A DNA stretch of 64,000 bases from Daucus carota subsp. sativus. Taxonomy: Eukaryota > Streptophyta > Magnoliopsida > Apiales > Apiaceae. The position numbers and the translations under genes were made by a program. Positions within the stretch are counted from its first letter, which is position 1. Each line of letters opens with the position of its first letter. The notes under the pieces are model-generated. The model was not told where the DNA came from, ran no database searches, and worked only from the letters and a program-made list of their open reading frames with translations. Below are positions 1 to 9,800 of the stretch, piece by piece. Where the stretch lies: contig NC_030386.2 in the NCBI RefSeq assembly GCF_001625215.2, forward strand, positions 15,160,545 through 15,224,544, read 5' to 3'.

Positions 1-77
1 ATTTATAGTAAAGTAAAGAAATGAGAGAGACATCCCAAAATAGTAACTGTAAAGAAATGAGAGGGACAGAGGGAGTA
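1..77. repeat. Right end of a Stowaway-like MITE cut by the window edge
   Basis: The stretch ends with GGGACAGAGGGAGTA, the inverted form of the CTCCCTCCGT terminus typical of plant Stowaway MITEs, followed by a TA that would be the target duplication. The left end lies outside the window, so the assignment rests on one terminus only. Confidence 0.4.
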
Positions 78-201
78 ATACTATATCCAATTTCACGAGT
101 CTTGGATAATTATGTCATTATATTTAATCTTTTCAGTTTTAAACCTTTTCCTATTTATTAAATTTCTTAACGTCTAATTCAAGTTGGCCCAAGTTTTGTA
201 T

Positions 202-1290
202 GGAGTTTTATTCGAGTGACACTTAAAATTGAGTTGTCATCCAAACTATATAAAATTAGCTTGGAAAAGAGTTCGAGTGCAAGTTCTCAACCAAATTACA
301 ACTCAAATCAGTCGAGTTTTAGACAACTGACTATTAAATAAAATGATTACATATAATTTTATAAAAAATAAATCAGCTTATCAAATATTGATAAACTTTT
401 ATGATAAGATAGTAATAGAGTAGCAAATGATCGTTCGACCGACTGATGATCATAATATTGTTCAACATATAGATATGTGTAGACTGGTTATAAGAAGATT
501 GAGTGAGAGGAGGAGAGAAAGAGACACAAAGAGAGATAACAACTATTATGTGTATATGAACTTTGATAGACCCGTATAGTTAAACTTTTATATGTGCATG
601 TGCTTGAATTCGATCATATCCCTGCGGGTGATCGTAACTTGTGAACATAGTAAATTAATTTCAACTATTTATATGTTTTATAAATTAATATATATAATTT
701 GCGTCTAAAAATTCTACACGTGCCATTATAATTGGATTGAATAGCCCATTAGACTTGACTGATTGTAAAAATCTCTCATATACAAATTATATCGTGTTAG
801 TCTGAGTAAATAAAAATATATTTGATATCCCGAGTTAGATATTATTGATGTTATTAGTTGGTTTCAAAATAAAATTATACTTAAAACTTTAATAAGAACA
901 CAATATACTATAGAAAATAAACAAAAATTGAGTTTTACTCGAGTGGCACTCAAAATTGAGTTATCAACCAAACAATATAAAATTAGCTTAGAAAACAGTG
1001 TGAGTGTAGGTACTTAACCGAATTACAACTCAAGTCGAGTTTTAGACAATTGAAATATATAATTTGCGTCTAAAAATTCTACCTATGTCATTATAATTCG
1101 ATTGAATAGCCCACCAGACTTCATTGATGGTCAAATATCTCATATACATATTATTTCGTGTTCATCTGAGTAAATAAAAATATATTTACTATCATGAATT
1201 AGATATTATTGATATCATTAGTTGCTTTCAAAATAAAATTATACTTGAAAATTTAATAAAAAAACAATTATATTATAAAACAAACAAAAT
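202..1290. repeat. Two diverged direct copies of a ~360-bp AT-rich unit, possible Helitron body
   Basis: Positions 202-330 resemble 928-1050 (both run from GAGTTTTA(T/C)TCGAGTG to GTCGAGTTTTAGACAA), and 690-927 resemble 1053-1290 (both start TATATAATTTGCGTCTAAAA). The first copy is split by about 360 bases of other DNA (330-690). No coding capacity is seen. A Helitron-like 3' end lies just downstream at 1567-1596, so these repeats may belong to a non-autonomous Helitron; no 5' end was identified. Confidence 0.5.
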
Positions 1291-1311
1291 TATTAATTAA
1301 AATAAATAATA

Positions 1312-1546
1312 CTACCTCCGTCCCTTTTTACTTGTCACTTTGACTTTTTGCACGTAACTTAAAGTGGTTAAAGAACATACTTCAATTTATTATTTTTAAA
1401 ATTTTCTTTTTCTGAATTAAAATTTATAGTTTATATTTTTATTCACAGAAAGAAAATTTTAAAAATAATAAGCGGAATTATGTTTTTTACTCACCTTCAG
1501 TTATGTGCAAAAAGTTAAAGTGACAAGTAAAAAGGGACAGAGGTAG
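1312..1546. mobile_element. Stowaway-like MITE, about 235 bp
   Basis: The left end CTACCTCCGTCCC and right end GGGACAGAGGTAG form terminal inverted repeats flanked by TA on both sides (1310-1311 and 1547-1548). The pairing continues inward (TTTTTACTTGTCACTTT against AAAGTGACAAGTAAAAA), so the whole element can fold into a hairpin. It has no coding capacity. TA target duplication and CTCCCTCCGT-like ends are hallmarks of Tc1/mariner-derived Stowaway MITEs. Confidence 0.75.
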
Positions 1547-1566
1547 TATACATTTTATAAATGATG

Positions 1567-1596
1567 GCCCGTGCTTTGCACGGGCTTCTACGCTAG
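1567..1596 (+). mobile_element. Helitron-like 3' terminus
   Basis: A perfect 7-bp stem (GCCCGTG at 1567-1573, loop CTTTG, CACGGGC at 1579-1585) lies eight bases before CTAG (1593-1596), which is followed by T. Helitrons end with a GC-rich hairpin about 10 bases before CTRR and insert between A and T, so this fits a 3' end. No TC 5' end and no Rep/helicase coding are seen, so any element is non-autonomous and its length is unknown. Confidence 0.55.
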
Positions 1597-1762
1597 TTTA
1601 TTGTAATAAATATTGCATTACCACCTCACTAGAAAAGTTATTTAAATAGAGGGCTCAAGGCCATACTTGTGATGCAATTTAATTTTAGAAAAATATTATT
1701 CCCCTAATTTAGTATTTTTTTTATTTTGATTATTGCTAAACCTCTTATTCAAAAAATTAGCT

Positions 1763-2134
1763 ATGGAGAAAAAGGAATCGATCAAATTTGTGGTTTTCGG
1801 GATTATATTTATCTTACTTGGAACATGTTATTGTAAGGAAGAAGTTAAAGGAGGAGGAGTTATTCATGATTGTTGTACCCGCTGTTATGAATATTGTCGG
1901 GATATGTTTGGTTATGTAAATGATATATGTCTTAGAAATTGTCAACGGGGTTGCCCTATATATTGTCCACCTCTGCAAATCAAAGGTTATTGCTCTTCTA
2001 AATCTATACACACACATACAAACTTACATGAATATGCACACACAAATGAAGATAATGGCGAAACTATAAAGAATACAAATCCGAGCTACACAAGGACAAG
2101 AAAGGAAGACTCAATAGAGGAAATTGATGAATAA
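1763..2134 (+). CDS. Small secreted cysteine-rich peptide, possibly thionin-like
   Basis: This single-exon ORF encodes 123 residues from the ATG at 1763. An earlier in-frame non-ATG start is possible but would place charged residues before the hydrophobic core. Residues 1-24 look like a signal peptide (MEKKES, then a run rich in V, F, I and L, ending TCYC). The next part, about residues 34-75, carries eight cysteines in the order CC-x2-C-x3-C-x10-C-x3-C-x3-C-x3-C, which suggests a compact disulfide fold in the apoplast or vacuole. The last ~45 residues are hydrophilic, rich in T, N, H and E, and lack cysteine; such a tail resembles the acidic propeptide of thionin precursors. TTATTTAAATAG near 1638 could be a TATA element. 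The exact family is not recognised, and expression is inferred only from the intact frame and signal peptide. Confidence 0.55.
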   Translation: MEKKESIKFVVFGIIFILLGTCYCKEEVKGGGVIHDCCTRCYEYCRDMFGYVNDICLRNCQRGCPIYCPPLQIKGYCSSKSIHTHTNLHEYAHTNEDNGETIKNTNPSYTRTRKEDSIEEIDE

Positions 2135-2399
2135 TAAGGATATCTACATTTTTTTCAAGGAAATTATTGATAATAATGTTGGGTAGCGATATACTGCAAT
2201 ATTTTATGCTAAAAACATAATTTTATACGTTCTTACTTTCAATACTGTTGTCTTTTACTCCATTCTTATAAGCAGAATATGAAAATTTGGAAATATGTAA
2301 TAGAATCCTAGTTGAAGTTAGATGATTTATGTAAAGAACCCTACTGAAGGATACATTAAACTACACAATGTACGAAACTAAACACGTAAAAAAAAGCCT
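2135..2399. other. Downstream flank of the cysteine-rich peptide gene
   Basis: AT-rich sequence without an ORF of note; it probably holds the 3' untranslated region of the peptide gene. Confidence 0.3.
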
Positions 2400-2720
2400 G
2401 TAAATAAAAAGGGTTTTTTTCATAAATAATCAAGTTTAAAAGATTATTTTCAAAAATACTGTAACTTTTTTTAAAAAATTACAAAAATACTATATTCCCA
2501 AAAATATTTGCAAAAATACGGTGGTTACATATGCAACCAAATCTGCAACGGCTAGCAACCATATATGCAACCAGAAATACAACTTAAAAAAATTTAAAAT
2601 CATATCTATTTGCATAATAAGTTGCAACTGGTTGCAATGACAGAAAAATGAGGGCTCTTGTAGCCAAAAGCAAATCAACAAGTATTGTAACCAAAAGCAA
2701 CCAGCACCAACCAAAACTCA
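2400..2720. repeat. Degenerate GCAACC/GGTTGC-rich repeat
   Basis: Short motifs recur: TGCAACCA about every 20-40 bases on this strand, the complement TTGCAACTGGTTGCAA near 2620, and several CAAAAATAC words. The pattern resembles repeats found beside plant transposons. No terminal repeats or target duplication could be fixed, and the antisense ORF here is a by-product of the repeat. Confidence 0.35.
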
Positions 2721-3330
2721 AAAACACAAAAGAAAAAACAACTAAAATTAGATCACAAAATTATATATGTATGTGCTTGTTGATTTGATTTTGGCAAGTT
2801 AGGAAGTAGACGAGAAGATGGATAGAGGATTGGTGTTGGTAGAATAAGATGAGCGGGGAAAATAACAACAACAACGAGTGGAGCTCAACTCCTAGTTCTA
2901 TCGAATTTCATGAGAAAGCAACGACTAGTTACTCGAGAAGAAGATATAGAATTTGATTCGATTCCTAACTTCAAACCTCTCTGACGTGAAATCCATCTTC
3001 AACTCCCTCATCTCCAACCCAAACCCTCCCTCCCCATATCCAAATTCTACAATTCCATCCATCGGAGAAATAGTGAAGAGAGAGAGAGAGAGAGAGCGAG
3101 GAGAGAGGGAGGAGAGAGAGACAAAAAATGAGCGAGAGAGAGGGATAAGGGAGAGACAGGGAACCGTATTTATGCAAGTACTTTGTAGATTTTTAAAAAA
3201 GAAAGTAAATACCCTAAAATATATATGTTTGACCTAATTTTTAGTTAGACATTTGACGAACTTGACTATTATTAAGAATTTATTCAGCTGCTAAATAAAA
3301 AAAATTATTTAACCATAACTCAGCACTAAA
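2721..3330 (+). other. Possible gene fragment with a (GA)n microsatellite
   Basis: An ATG near 2850 opens a 35-codon frame (MSGENNNNEWSSTPSS and on) ending at a TGA near 2955. A second, proline-rich frame follows (NPNPPSPYPNS near 3019). A GA-rich microsatellite lies at about 3074-3150 and gives low-complexity ORFs on both strands. This could be a decayed gene fragment. No family is recognised. Confidence 0.2.
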
Positions 3331-4071
3331 CGCCTAGCCTTTTTCTTTTCTTTTCTCTCCAGCCGCCTCCCTCTTTCTTATTCCGACGGTGCTTTCACCG
3401 ACTTTTCGGTGGAAAGCCCCAAATCCTTCCATTTAATTGCTTGTTATTCCTTGTTTCATTGATTTTCTTAGTCAATCTCCCTCTTTGGGCAAGTTTTCTT
3501 AGATCTATATCACCGAAACTTTCGATTTTCATTCTTATTCGCTTTTAGAGGGCTTTTTAGATTTGTGAGTGGATCGATTATCTCCTTGTGTAGGTTTGTG
3601 GTGCAAATCTAATCGATTTAGTTTGTAGTTGGATTTTCTCTTGTGTGTTATTATTATAGTTTGAATTCTCTCACTGGTGAGAGTGTGTGATTTTTCTCTC
3701 CTTCTTTTGTGAGAGTTGGTTTGGATTTGTCGTAAAAGGCCTTCCGGGAATTGCATTTGTGGTTGATAGCTCAAACGAAATTTTTTGGAAAAATGATGAA
3801 CACATAGCAAGGATCCATAAATATACCATCATCAATTTCAACATCGCTTATTTGTCTCATCGCAGGTATGAAAATAGGCATGTTAATTTATTCTATGTTC
3901 GCTCAACTCGATCATTCTTGTAGATGCCGTATGGCTGTTATTTATCGATTATCTCTTTCTCTTCAAAAATAAATAAATTATTTAACCACATTATTCTATC
4001 ATAATTTTATTTTCACACTAAAACTAGTAAAATTTAAAATATATACGATAAAATAACTAATATTATAACCG
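3331..4071. other. Pyrimidine-rich stretch without a supported gene
   Basis: The region from 3340 to 3540 is CT-rich and looks like a plant leader or promoter-proximal stretch, with TTTGTGAGAGTTGG-type sequence after it. No continuous coding frame with recognisable protein similarity follows. It may be the 5' remnant of a lost gene. Confidence 0.2.
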
Positions 4072-4099
4072 CCCGTACATTGAACGGGTTATAAGTTAG
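4072..4099 (+). repeat. Degenerate Helitron-like 3' hairpin
   Basis: CCCGT (4072-4076) pairs with ACGGG (4084-4088), followed by ATAAGTTAGT. The layout matches the hairpin at 1567-1596, but the final tetramer reads TTAG rather than CTAG. It is probably a decayed Helitron end. Confidence 0.3.
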
Positions 4100-4150
4100 T
4101 CTTAATATTATACATAAATATGTTTTATTATTATATAATCTCATCAGTCT

Positions 4151-4318
4151 ATCAAATAATATGATCTAAAGGTTCGTTCCGAGGTAATATACCGAACCAA
4201 ATTATTCTTTTTATGCTTGTTATATATAAAGATTATCAAATAATATGATCTAAAGGTTCGTTCCGAGGTACTATACCGAACCAAATTATTCTTTTTATGC
4301 TTGTTATGTATAAAGATA
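4151..4318. repeat. Tandem duplication of an 84-bp unit
   Basis: The unit starting ATCAAATAATATGATCTAAA at 4151 recurs at 4235 with only a few substitutions (for example GGTAATATACC against GGTACTATACC). Two adjacent copies with the same length indicate a recent tandem duplication. No coding content is seen. Confidence 0.85.
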
Positions 4319-5329
4319 TAATATTATATAAATTTAATAATTTACATATTTATGTATCATTTAAATAATTATAATCAAATATTATCCTATAAATTAATTA
4401 TCAAATTTATCTAATATTTTATAATTTAAAAACACTTTATATAATTAAAATAATTTTTTTTTTAATCAATCATCTTCGAGTTCAACATGTACGATTTGAA
4501 TTATGAGACTTAGACCTGTTTGATATTGTTTCAGGCCGTAAAAATAATTTTTGCTGAAAAGAATTAAAAATTGGTTATAAAATCAACTTTTCCAGAAGAG
4601 CAATTTTGGCTCAAATACAAGTCATTTTATGCTTGATTTTACCGATGAAAAACTTCGAATCAATTAACTTCGAATCAATTTGTTCTTATTTTCTCAATAA
4701 TACTCCCCAACGGATCTGTACTTGGATATTAGATCTACTCGATTTTCAAGATTTTGATTTGGTGATGAATCTTTGTTCTTATTGTTTTTAAATGTATTTG
4801 TCTTATATCCTTTGTTATTGGTTATATTTTTGTAATTGAATTTTGTGTCTCGTTTATTACTAGATTTATAAGACTTTATATCGTAGATTGTGTTTTGGAC
4901 ATGTTGTTTCTTTAGTTTGAATTTTTGTGTTCTTTTTGAGGGAGTGCCATGGTTGATGGCTTCTTGATCGTATATTGCGATTTTGGTTGTCGTTATTTTA
5001 ACGATTGTGTCATTTTAGATGACTTTGTTTTGGTGCCTAGCATAATCTTTCATACTTGTTTCTTTCTCTCTTCCTCCTTTTTTCCTCTCCACTTTATTTT
5101 CTTCTTTTCAGCAGATTTTTGTCCTTCATCTAGGTTTTCTTCTCAGTCATTAAAGTTTTATTGGCTAAATTTCCGGGGCCATCTCTGCATGACCTTCGGT
5201 TAGTCGATAAACTTTTTTTAATGAAAGTTCTCCTTTCTTAGTTCCGCGGATTTGGTTTTTTTTCGAGTGTTTTTTTTCAGGCATCATAAATTTTTATCTA
5301 ATTTCTTGTGGGGTTTTTTGACATGCCCT
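4319..5329. other. AT-rich intergenic DNA, no gene seen
   Basis: The strand is T-rich and holds only short chance ORFs (near 4606 and 4949) with low-complexity phenylalanine- and leucine-rich translations. No splice-linked coding series or RNA gene was recognised. Confidence 0.4.
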
Positions 5330-5620
5330 TTGGTTTTTTTTTTTTGGTCATAAAAACGGTTGTATTAAACCAAGATCGAAAGTTACAAATCCGGATGGAC
5401 AGAGTTTCCTTCATTCAAGAAGGTATGTCATCTAACCGAAAGTATGTAAATACTCCGGACGTTTAGATAACATAGCCTTTCAAGTCAGAAGTGATAACCC
5501 ACAAAAAAAGGGCCTCGTTAAAACCCCTCAAGAGTAAAACCCTGTGGGAAAAAAACTCAACGGAGAAAAAGAGTGCCATACAAAAATTACATTGATTATA
5601 AAACAGACTAAAAGTAGATG
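5330..5620. repeat. Probable dispersed repeat remnant
   Basis: A long T run (from about 5329) is followed by a segment with AGGGCCTCGTTAAAACCCC and ACCCTGTGGGAAAAAAACTC, wording often seen near LINE- or retroelement-derived repeats of plants. No terminal repeats, target duplication or reverse transcriptase frame could be defined, so the class is uncertain. Confidence 0.3.
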
Positions 5621-6856
5621 TCTTCTTTAATCTTTTCTATCTATGTTTGTAGCTCAACTGTCTTGTACACTAAGGTTCGCGTCTTCTCGGAAGCATCCTT
5701 AATAAATAACTCTTAAAATCTTTTTCAAACATCCTGAAAATAAGACAAAACAGAATGAAACGAATATGAGCGAATTTGAAAAAAATTTAAATAAAGACAT
5801 AAACGAGCCAACATTATGGCACTTAAATGCCTCTATGGCCAATAATGCCCCAATCATGGTCGCCATAAATGGTACTAAAAACCTTAATTAAGAATAATTA
5901 ATATTCTTAATTAAGGCACAATTATCGTCAAATTTGCACCCTTCTTCTCCACCCCTTTTGGATCTCTCCATAACCACCATTGATGTGACCTTGTTAGGCA
6001 AGAAGCTCCTACATCCATAACAAATAGTAATACCAGGACAAAACAAATACATATAAATATGGATGAATATCAATATATAAAAAATAACCAATACTAATAT
6101 TGATTAAAAAAAATTCATGACAAAAACAACCAGGAGACATTTCTAATAAAACAGTGCAATAGAATCAATAAGACAGTTCATCCAACATTAATCACCAACA
6201 TCTCTTCACACTTGCATAAAGAATTAATCACACAAGTAACTCGTATCCAAAAAATTTGAGTTCAAAACTAGATTCAATCGAATTAATAATGTAACAAACC
6301 ATTTAGAGTTTTTGGAACCCCTCACCTAGACCATGGTCTGGTCTCACATGTACTTACCTGCATTATCCTTTCAAAGAGATGATAATCCAGCTACAGAACC
6401 AAATTAATCACGAGGAAAAGTTTTTATGTATGAAAAAAACTCTTCCGATTCTTTTGGTATTGTATTTCAGTACAATTCACTCTATGCTTTTAAAAAAAAT
6501 AAATTATTCATATTAATTCAAAATTATCCGATATGCTACTCAGAATCACCGAGCCTTCTTGCACAAAATCGAAGTGACCGCACCTAAATTTGACCCGTGG
6601 TTATAAACTTTATAATCCTCACGCCATCCCCTAGGATTTGGCATCAAAAGAAATTACAATAACATTTTTTTTTTTTTTGACAGAAGAAATTACAATAACA
6701 ATTGAAAGACCTAAATTACCAATTAAAAGGCCCAGAAGAACACTTGAGACCGTTTATCTTATTTTGTTAATTTATTCCCAGAAAAAACCCAAAGTAGAGG
6801 CGCGATTTTGGGCAATAAAATTAAAATCTGAGTTTAGTGTGGAGCGAGAGTTGTCG
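5621..6856. other. Intergenic DNA and probable promoter of the NDUFAF2-like gene
   Basis: Mostly AT-rich sequence without a supported gene. The last 150 bases before 6857 are expected to hold the promoter and leader of the gene that follows, but no clear TATA element stands out. The ORF reading through 6638-7066 only overlaps the real first exon in the same frame and includes a low-complexity T run. Confidence 0.35.
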
Positions 6857-9800
6857 ATGTCGAAAATATGGGAGAAGATCACCGGACTATTCACCAACAG
6901 AACTTTCGCCGGAATCGATAAAGCCGGCAATCGTTACTTCGCCAAAACTGAACAAATCGACGGCATCAGTAAGTTCCTATTACCTCCCACCGTCTATTTC
7001 ATCTCGCTTATCAATATTCAATCTTGCATAATTCCTTGTTGTTTCTTGCTGCTTTTGTATATGTGAAATGTGCATTGTTTGTTGGTATTTAACTTCCGTG
7101 CAGCTAAGTTACAACTTGTAGTTGTCGCCTACTCGAAATTTTATGTTTTTTTCTTGACGACTCTTTGTCTGAATTACATGCTTGGTTTTGGTCAAGTGCG
7201 TAATTTTGGTGATCAGGGGTCTAGGTGACCAGGTTGTCGTTTTCTGCAAGAACAATAGAAACCTTGTAGCTTGTAGTTACGTTTTTCAATAGAAACACAG
7301 TGGCTTATATGGAGATCGTAGAGTGATCTTTATCAAGTTCTATTATCATTTTCCCATTATAAGATCTGACTTGTAAGTAGAAGTTTTAGGTTAGTGTCAA
7401 CTATGACAATATCATAATATTCTTGTGATATTAAAATAGTATTTTGATTTTAATTTTATTTTAAGTTGGTTCTCATGTTCTTGAGATGGAGGGAATGTGA
7501 TGTACAATGGAGCAAAAAATTATTTTAACAAGAATGGAACATTGGATTAAAAAAGGGTTATGCTTGGCATTGTGCTGAAAATTTGTGAGGATCTCTGAGT
7601 ACGGGTGCTTACACCATATGATACTCTAATCAGGAAATTTTGGTTTTATTTTTTAAGTGGTTCTAACTTCTGATCTTATTAAGTCTCTCGGGAAATCTCG
7701 TGTTTGATAGATCATATTTTATACTTGATTAATCAAATATTTGAGCTCACCAGATGTTAGAAGCTTTAAGTTCTTTGCTTAAAGAAAAGTGAGTCGGTTC
7801 TAGGACTTTGTGGGTTGGCTGGACAAATCGATATCAAATTAAACAAATCCTTTCCCCATCTAACGATTAACGATGAAACCAGTATCCTCCTTAATAACAT
7901 TGTATCATTTAGGTACTTTGGAGTAGCAATACGATGTTGGTGCCATATGTAATTGCAATAAGAAGAGCTTATCTTGATGTGTCCAAACTGAGCTCCTTAG
8001 CTGAGATCTTCTTTTGCAAGTACTGGGCTATTGATTAGGGCATTAGTGATAACTAGCTTCTCCATAGACCCCCCCCCCCCCCCCCCTCCCTCTCCAAAAT
8101 AAATAATAATTAAAATAATAAATAAATAAATAAAACACATATGTTACTATATCTTCACTATAAGATGTCCTACAAAAGTGTGTAGTATTGTAATGTTTCA
8201 AGGGCAACCCATTGAAAGTTTATGTACTAATTGTAAGATAAATATGGAATTATTGTTGTGTTGAAATGATCTAGATCTATTTGTGATGCTAAATACCTTT
8301 GTCATTATCAACACCAATCTGAGCTACTTTTGAACTCATGAATTCCTCAAATTTTTCAGTGAAAGAAAAACGGTGGGTGGTATTTAAAGGGGAACATGAG
8401 CCAACATCTGTACCTGGTAAGTTTTGTGAAAGAGATGAATTATCGTCTTTCGTTCCTTTCATTATATAATTTTTTTCGAATGAACCTAATTTACAGTTGG
8501 GGCATACCAGAAATATCCGTTGAGGTTCCTATTAAATTTCAGAGATAGCTATCCAAAACCATATAGGAAACAAAAGAACAAGTTAAATATGATTTGCGCT
8601 ACACTCTCCTACAACCTGTGTTTTCTTAACATGTCACAGCAAGCGATAAGGCCATTCTGCTAGCAAGTCATGCAAGGAGAATTGTCCTGGCAATGAAAAT
8701 TTTCCATTACCATTAGCGTACATGATCTGTTTCAGGCTAAAACTGAAAAAGCCAAAGCTGTATATAGCACTCTATGATTGTGTGATAAATAAATTAGGAA
8801 AATGAGAGAATTTCTAAACAATAAAATAGCTCTAGCATCAATTAGTCAAAAGTAAGTTTTGCGCGTATATACTGCTAGGAAATATGTATTACGCAATAAA
8901 CCATTATATTTGTTTATTGTATTTACTTAGTTCACACTGGAATACCTATCTAAAAGGTTCTTGGTAAGACCATAAGAAGTGTCCAAAGCAGAGTTTCAAG
9001 TGCAAGTTCCCCTGCATGTAGCTCGTCTGTGCTTTCCGAGGCACTGCTGGTGAAGTAATGTAGAAGTAACAATATGAAGATACTGGTTCTAAATCCTTAT
9101 AAATATTGATCTCTGGTTGTGAATTATACAATGCAGTTGAATGGATATGTTGGCTTAATGGGCAGCGCAAAAGAGCTCCAACACCAGAGGTAATGTGGAA
9201 ACACCTTTTTCCATGTCTGTTGATCTTGACTATTGGATCCTTTTATGCTTGTGTGTATGTATACAAGTGTGAATGTACTTTATTCATACCATGAAATCCA
9301 TATCATTTAGGTACTCCTTTTAGGTTCCTGCTTGCACCCAATATATAAAGTTAAATATACATGGAATTAACTGCTCATTTTTTTTGGTGTGTTTGTGATT
9401 TCTGGATGTTTGTTATAAGTAGCATCCATGCCAGTGTGACATACTTAAATCACCTAATCAACTGTTTTTTTATTACTGAATTACTATTGGCGTTCTTATA
9501 CTTTAAATTAATCTTATTCTTGCTTTTGGAATTTTTTATTGAAATGGCTTGATTTTGTTATTGACGAAGTCCATAATTTTGTTGTAGGAAATGGCAGATA
9601 TGGAGGCTAGACGTGAACGCGTGAAACACAATGTTGCTCGTGGGTTCACTGTTATCTTACTTTAGTAATATTCTTTCTATGTTTTTTTACTCTGTTACTG
9701 ATTCACAACTAATGAAGTTACTTTTAGTCATTTGCTTGAAATATTAGTAGTTAGTGATATATCTTTTCAATGAAAGTGAAAGTTATTTAAATATCATGAC

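Noticed and set aside
2953..3237. ORFs on both strands over the GA repeat
   Set aside because: Open frames are expected in a (GA)n tract; the translations are RE/SL low complexity.
4151..4318. Direct repeats considered as a CRISPR array
   Set aside because: Two 84-bp adjacent copies without spacers in a plant chromosome are a tandem duplication.
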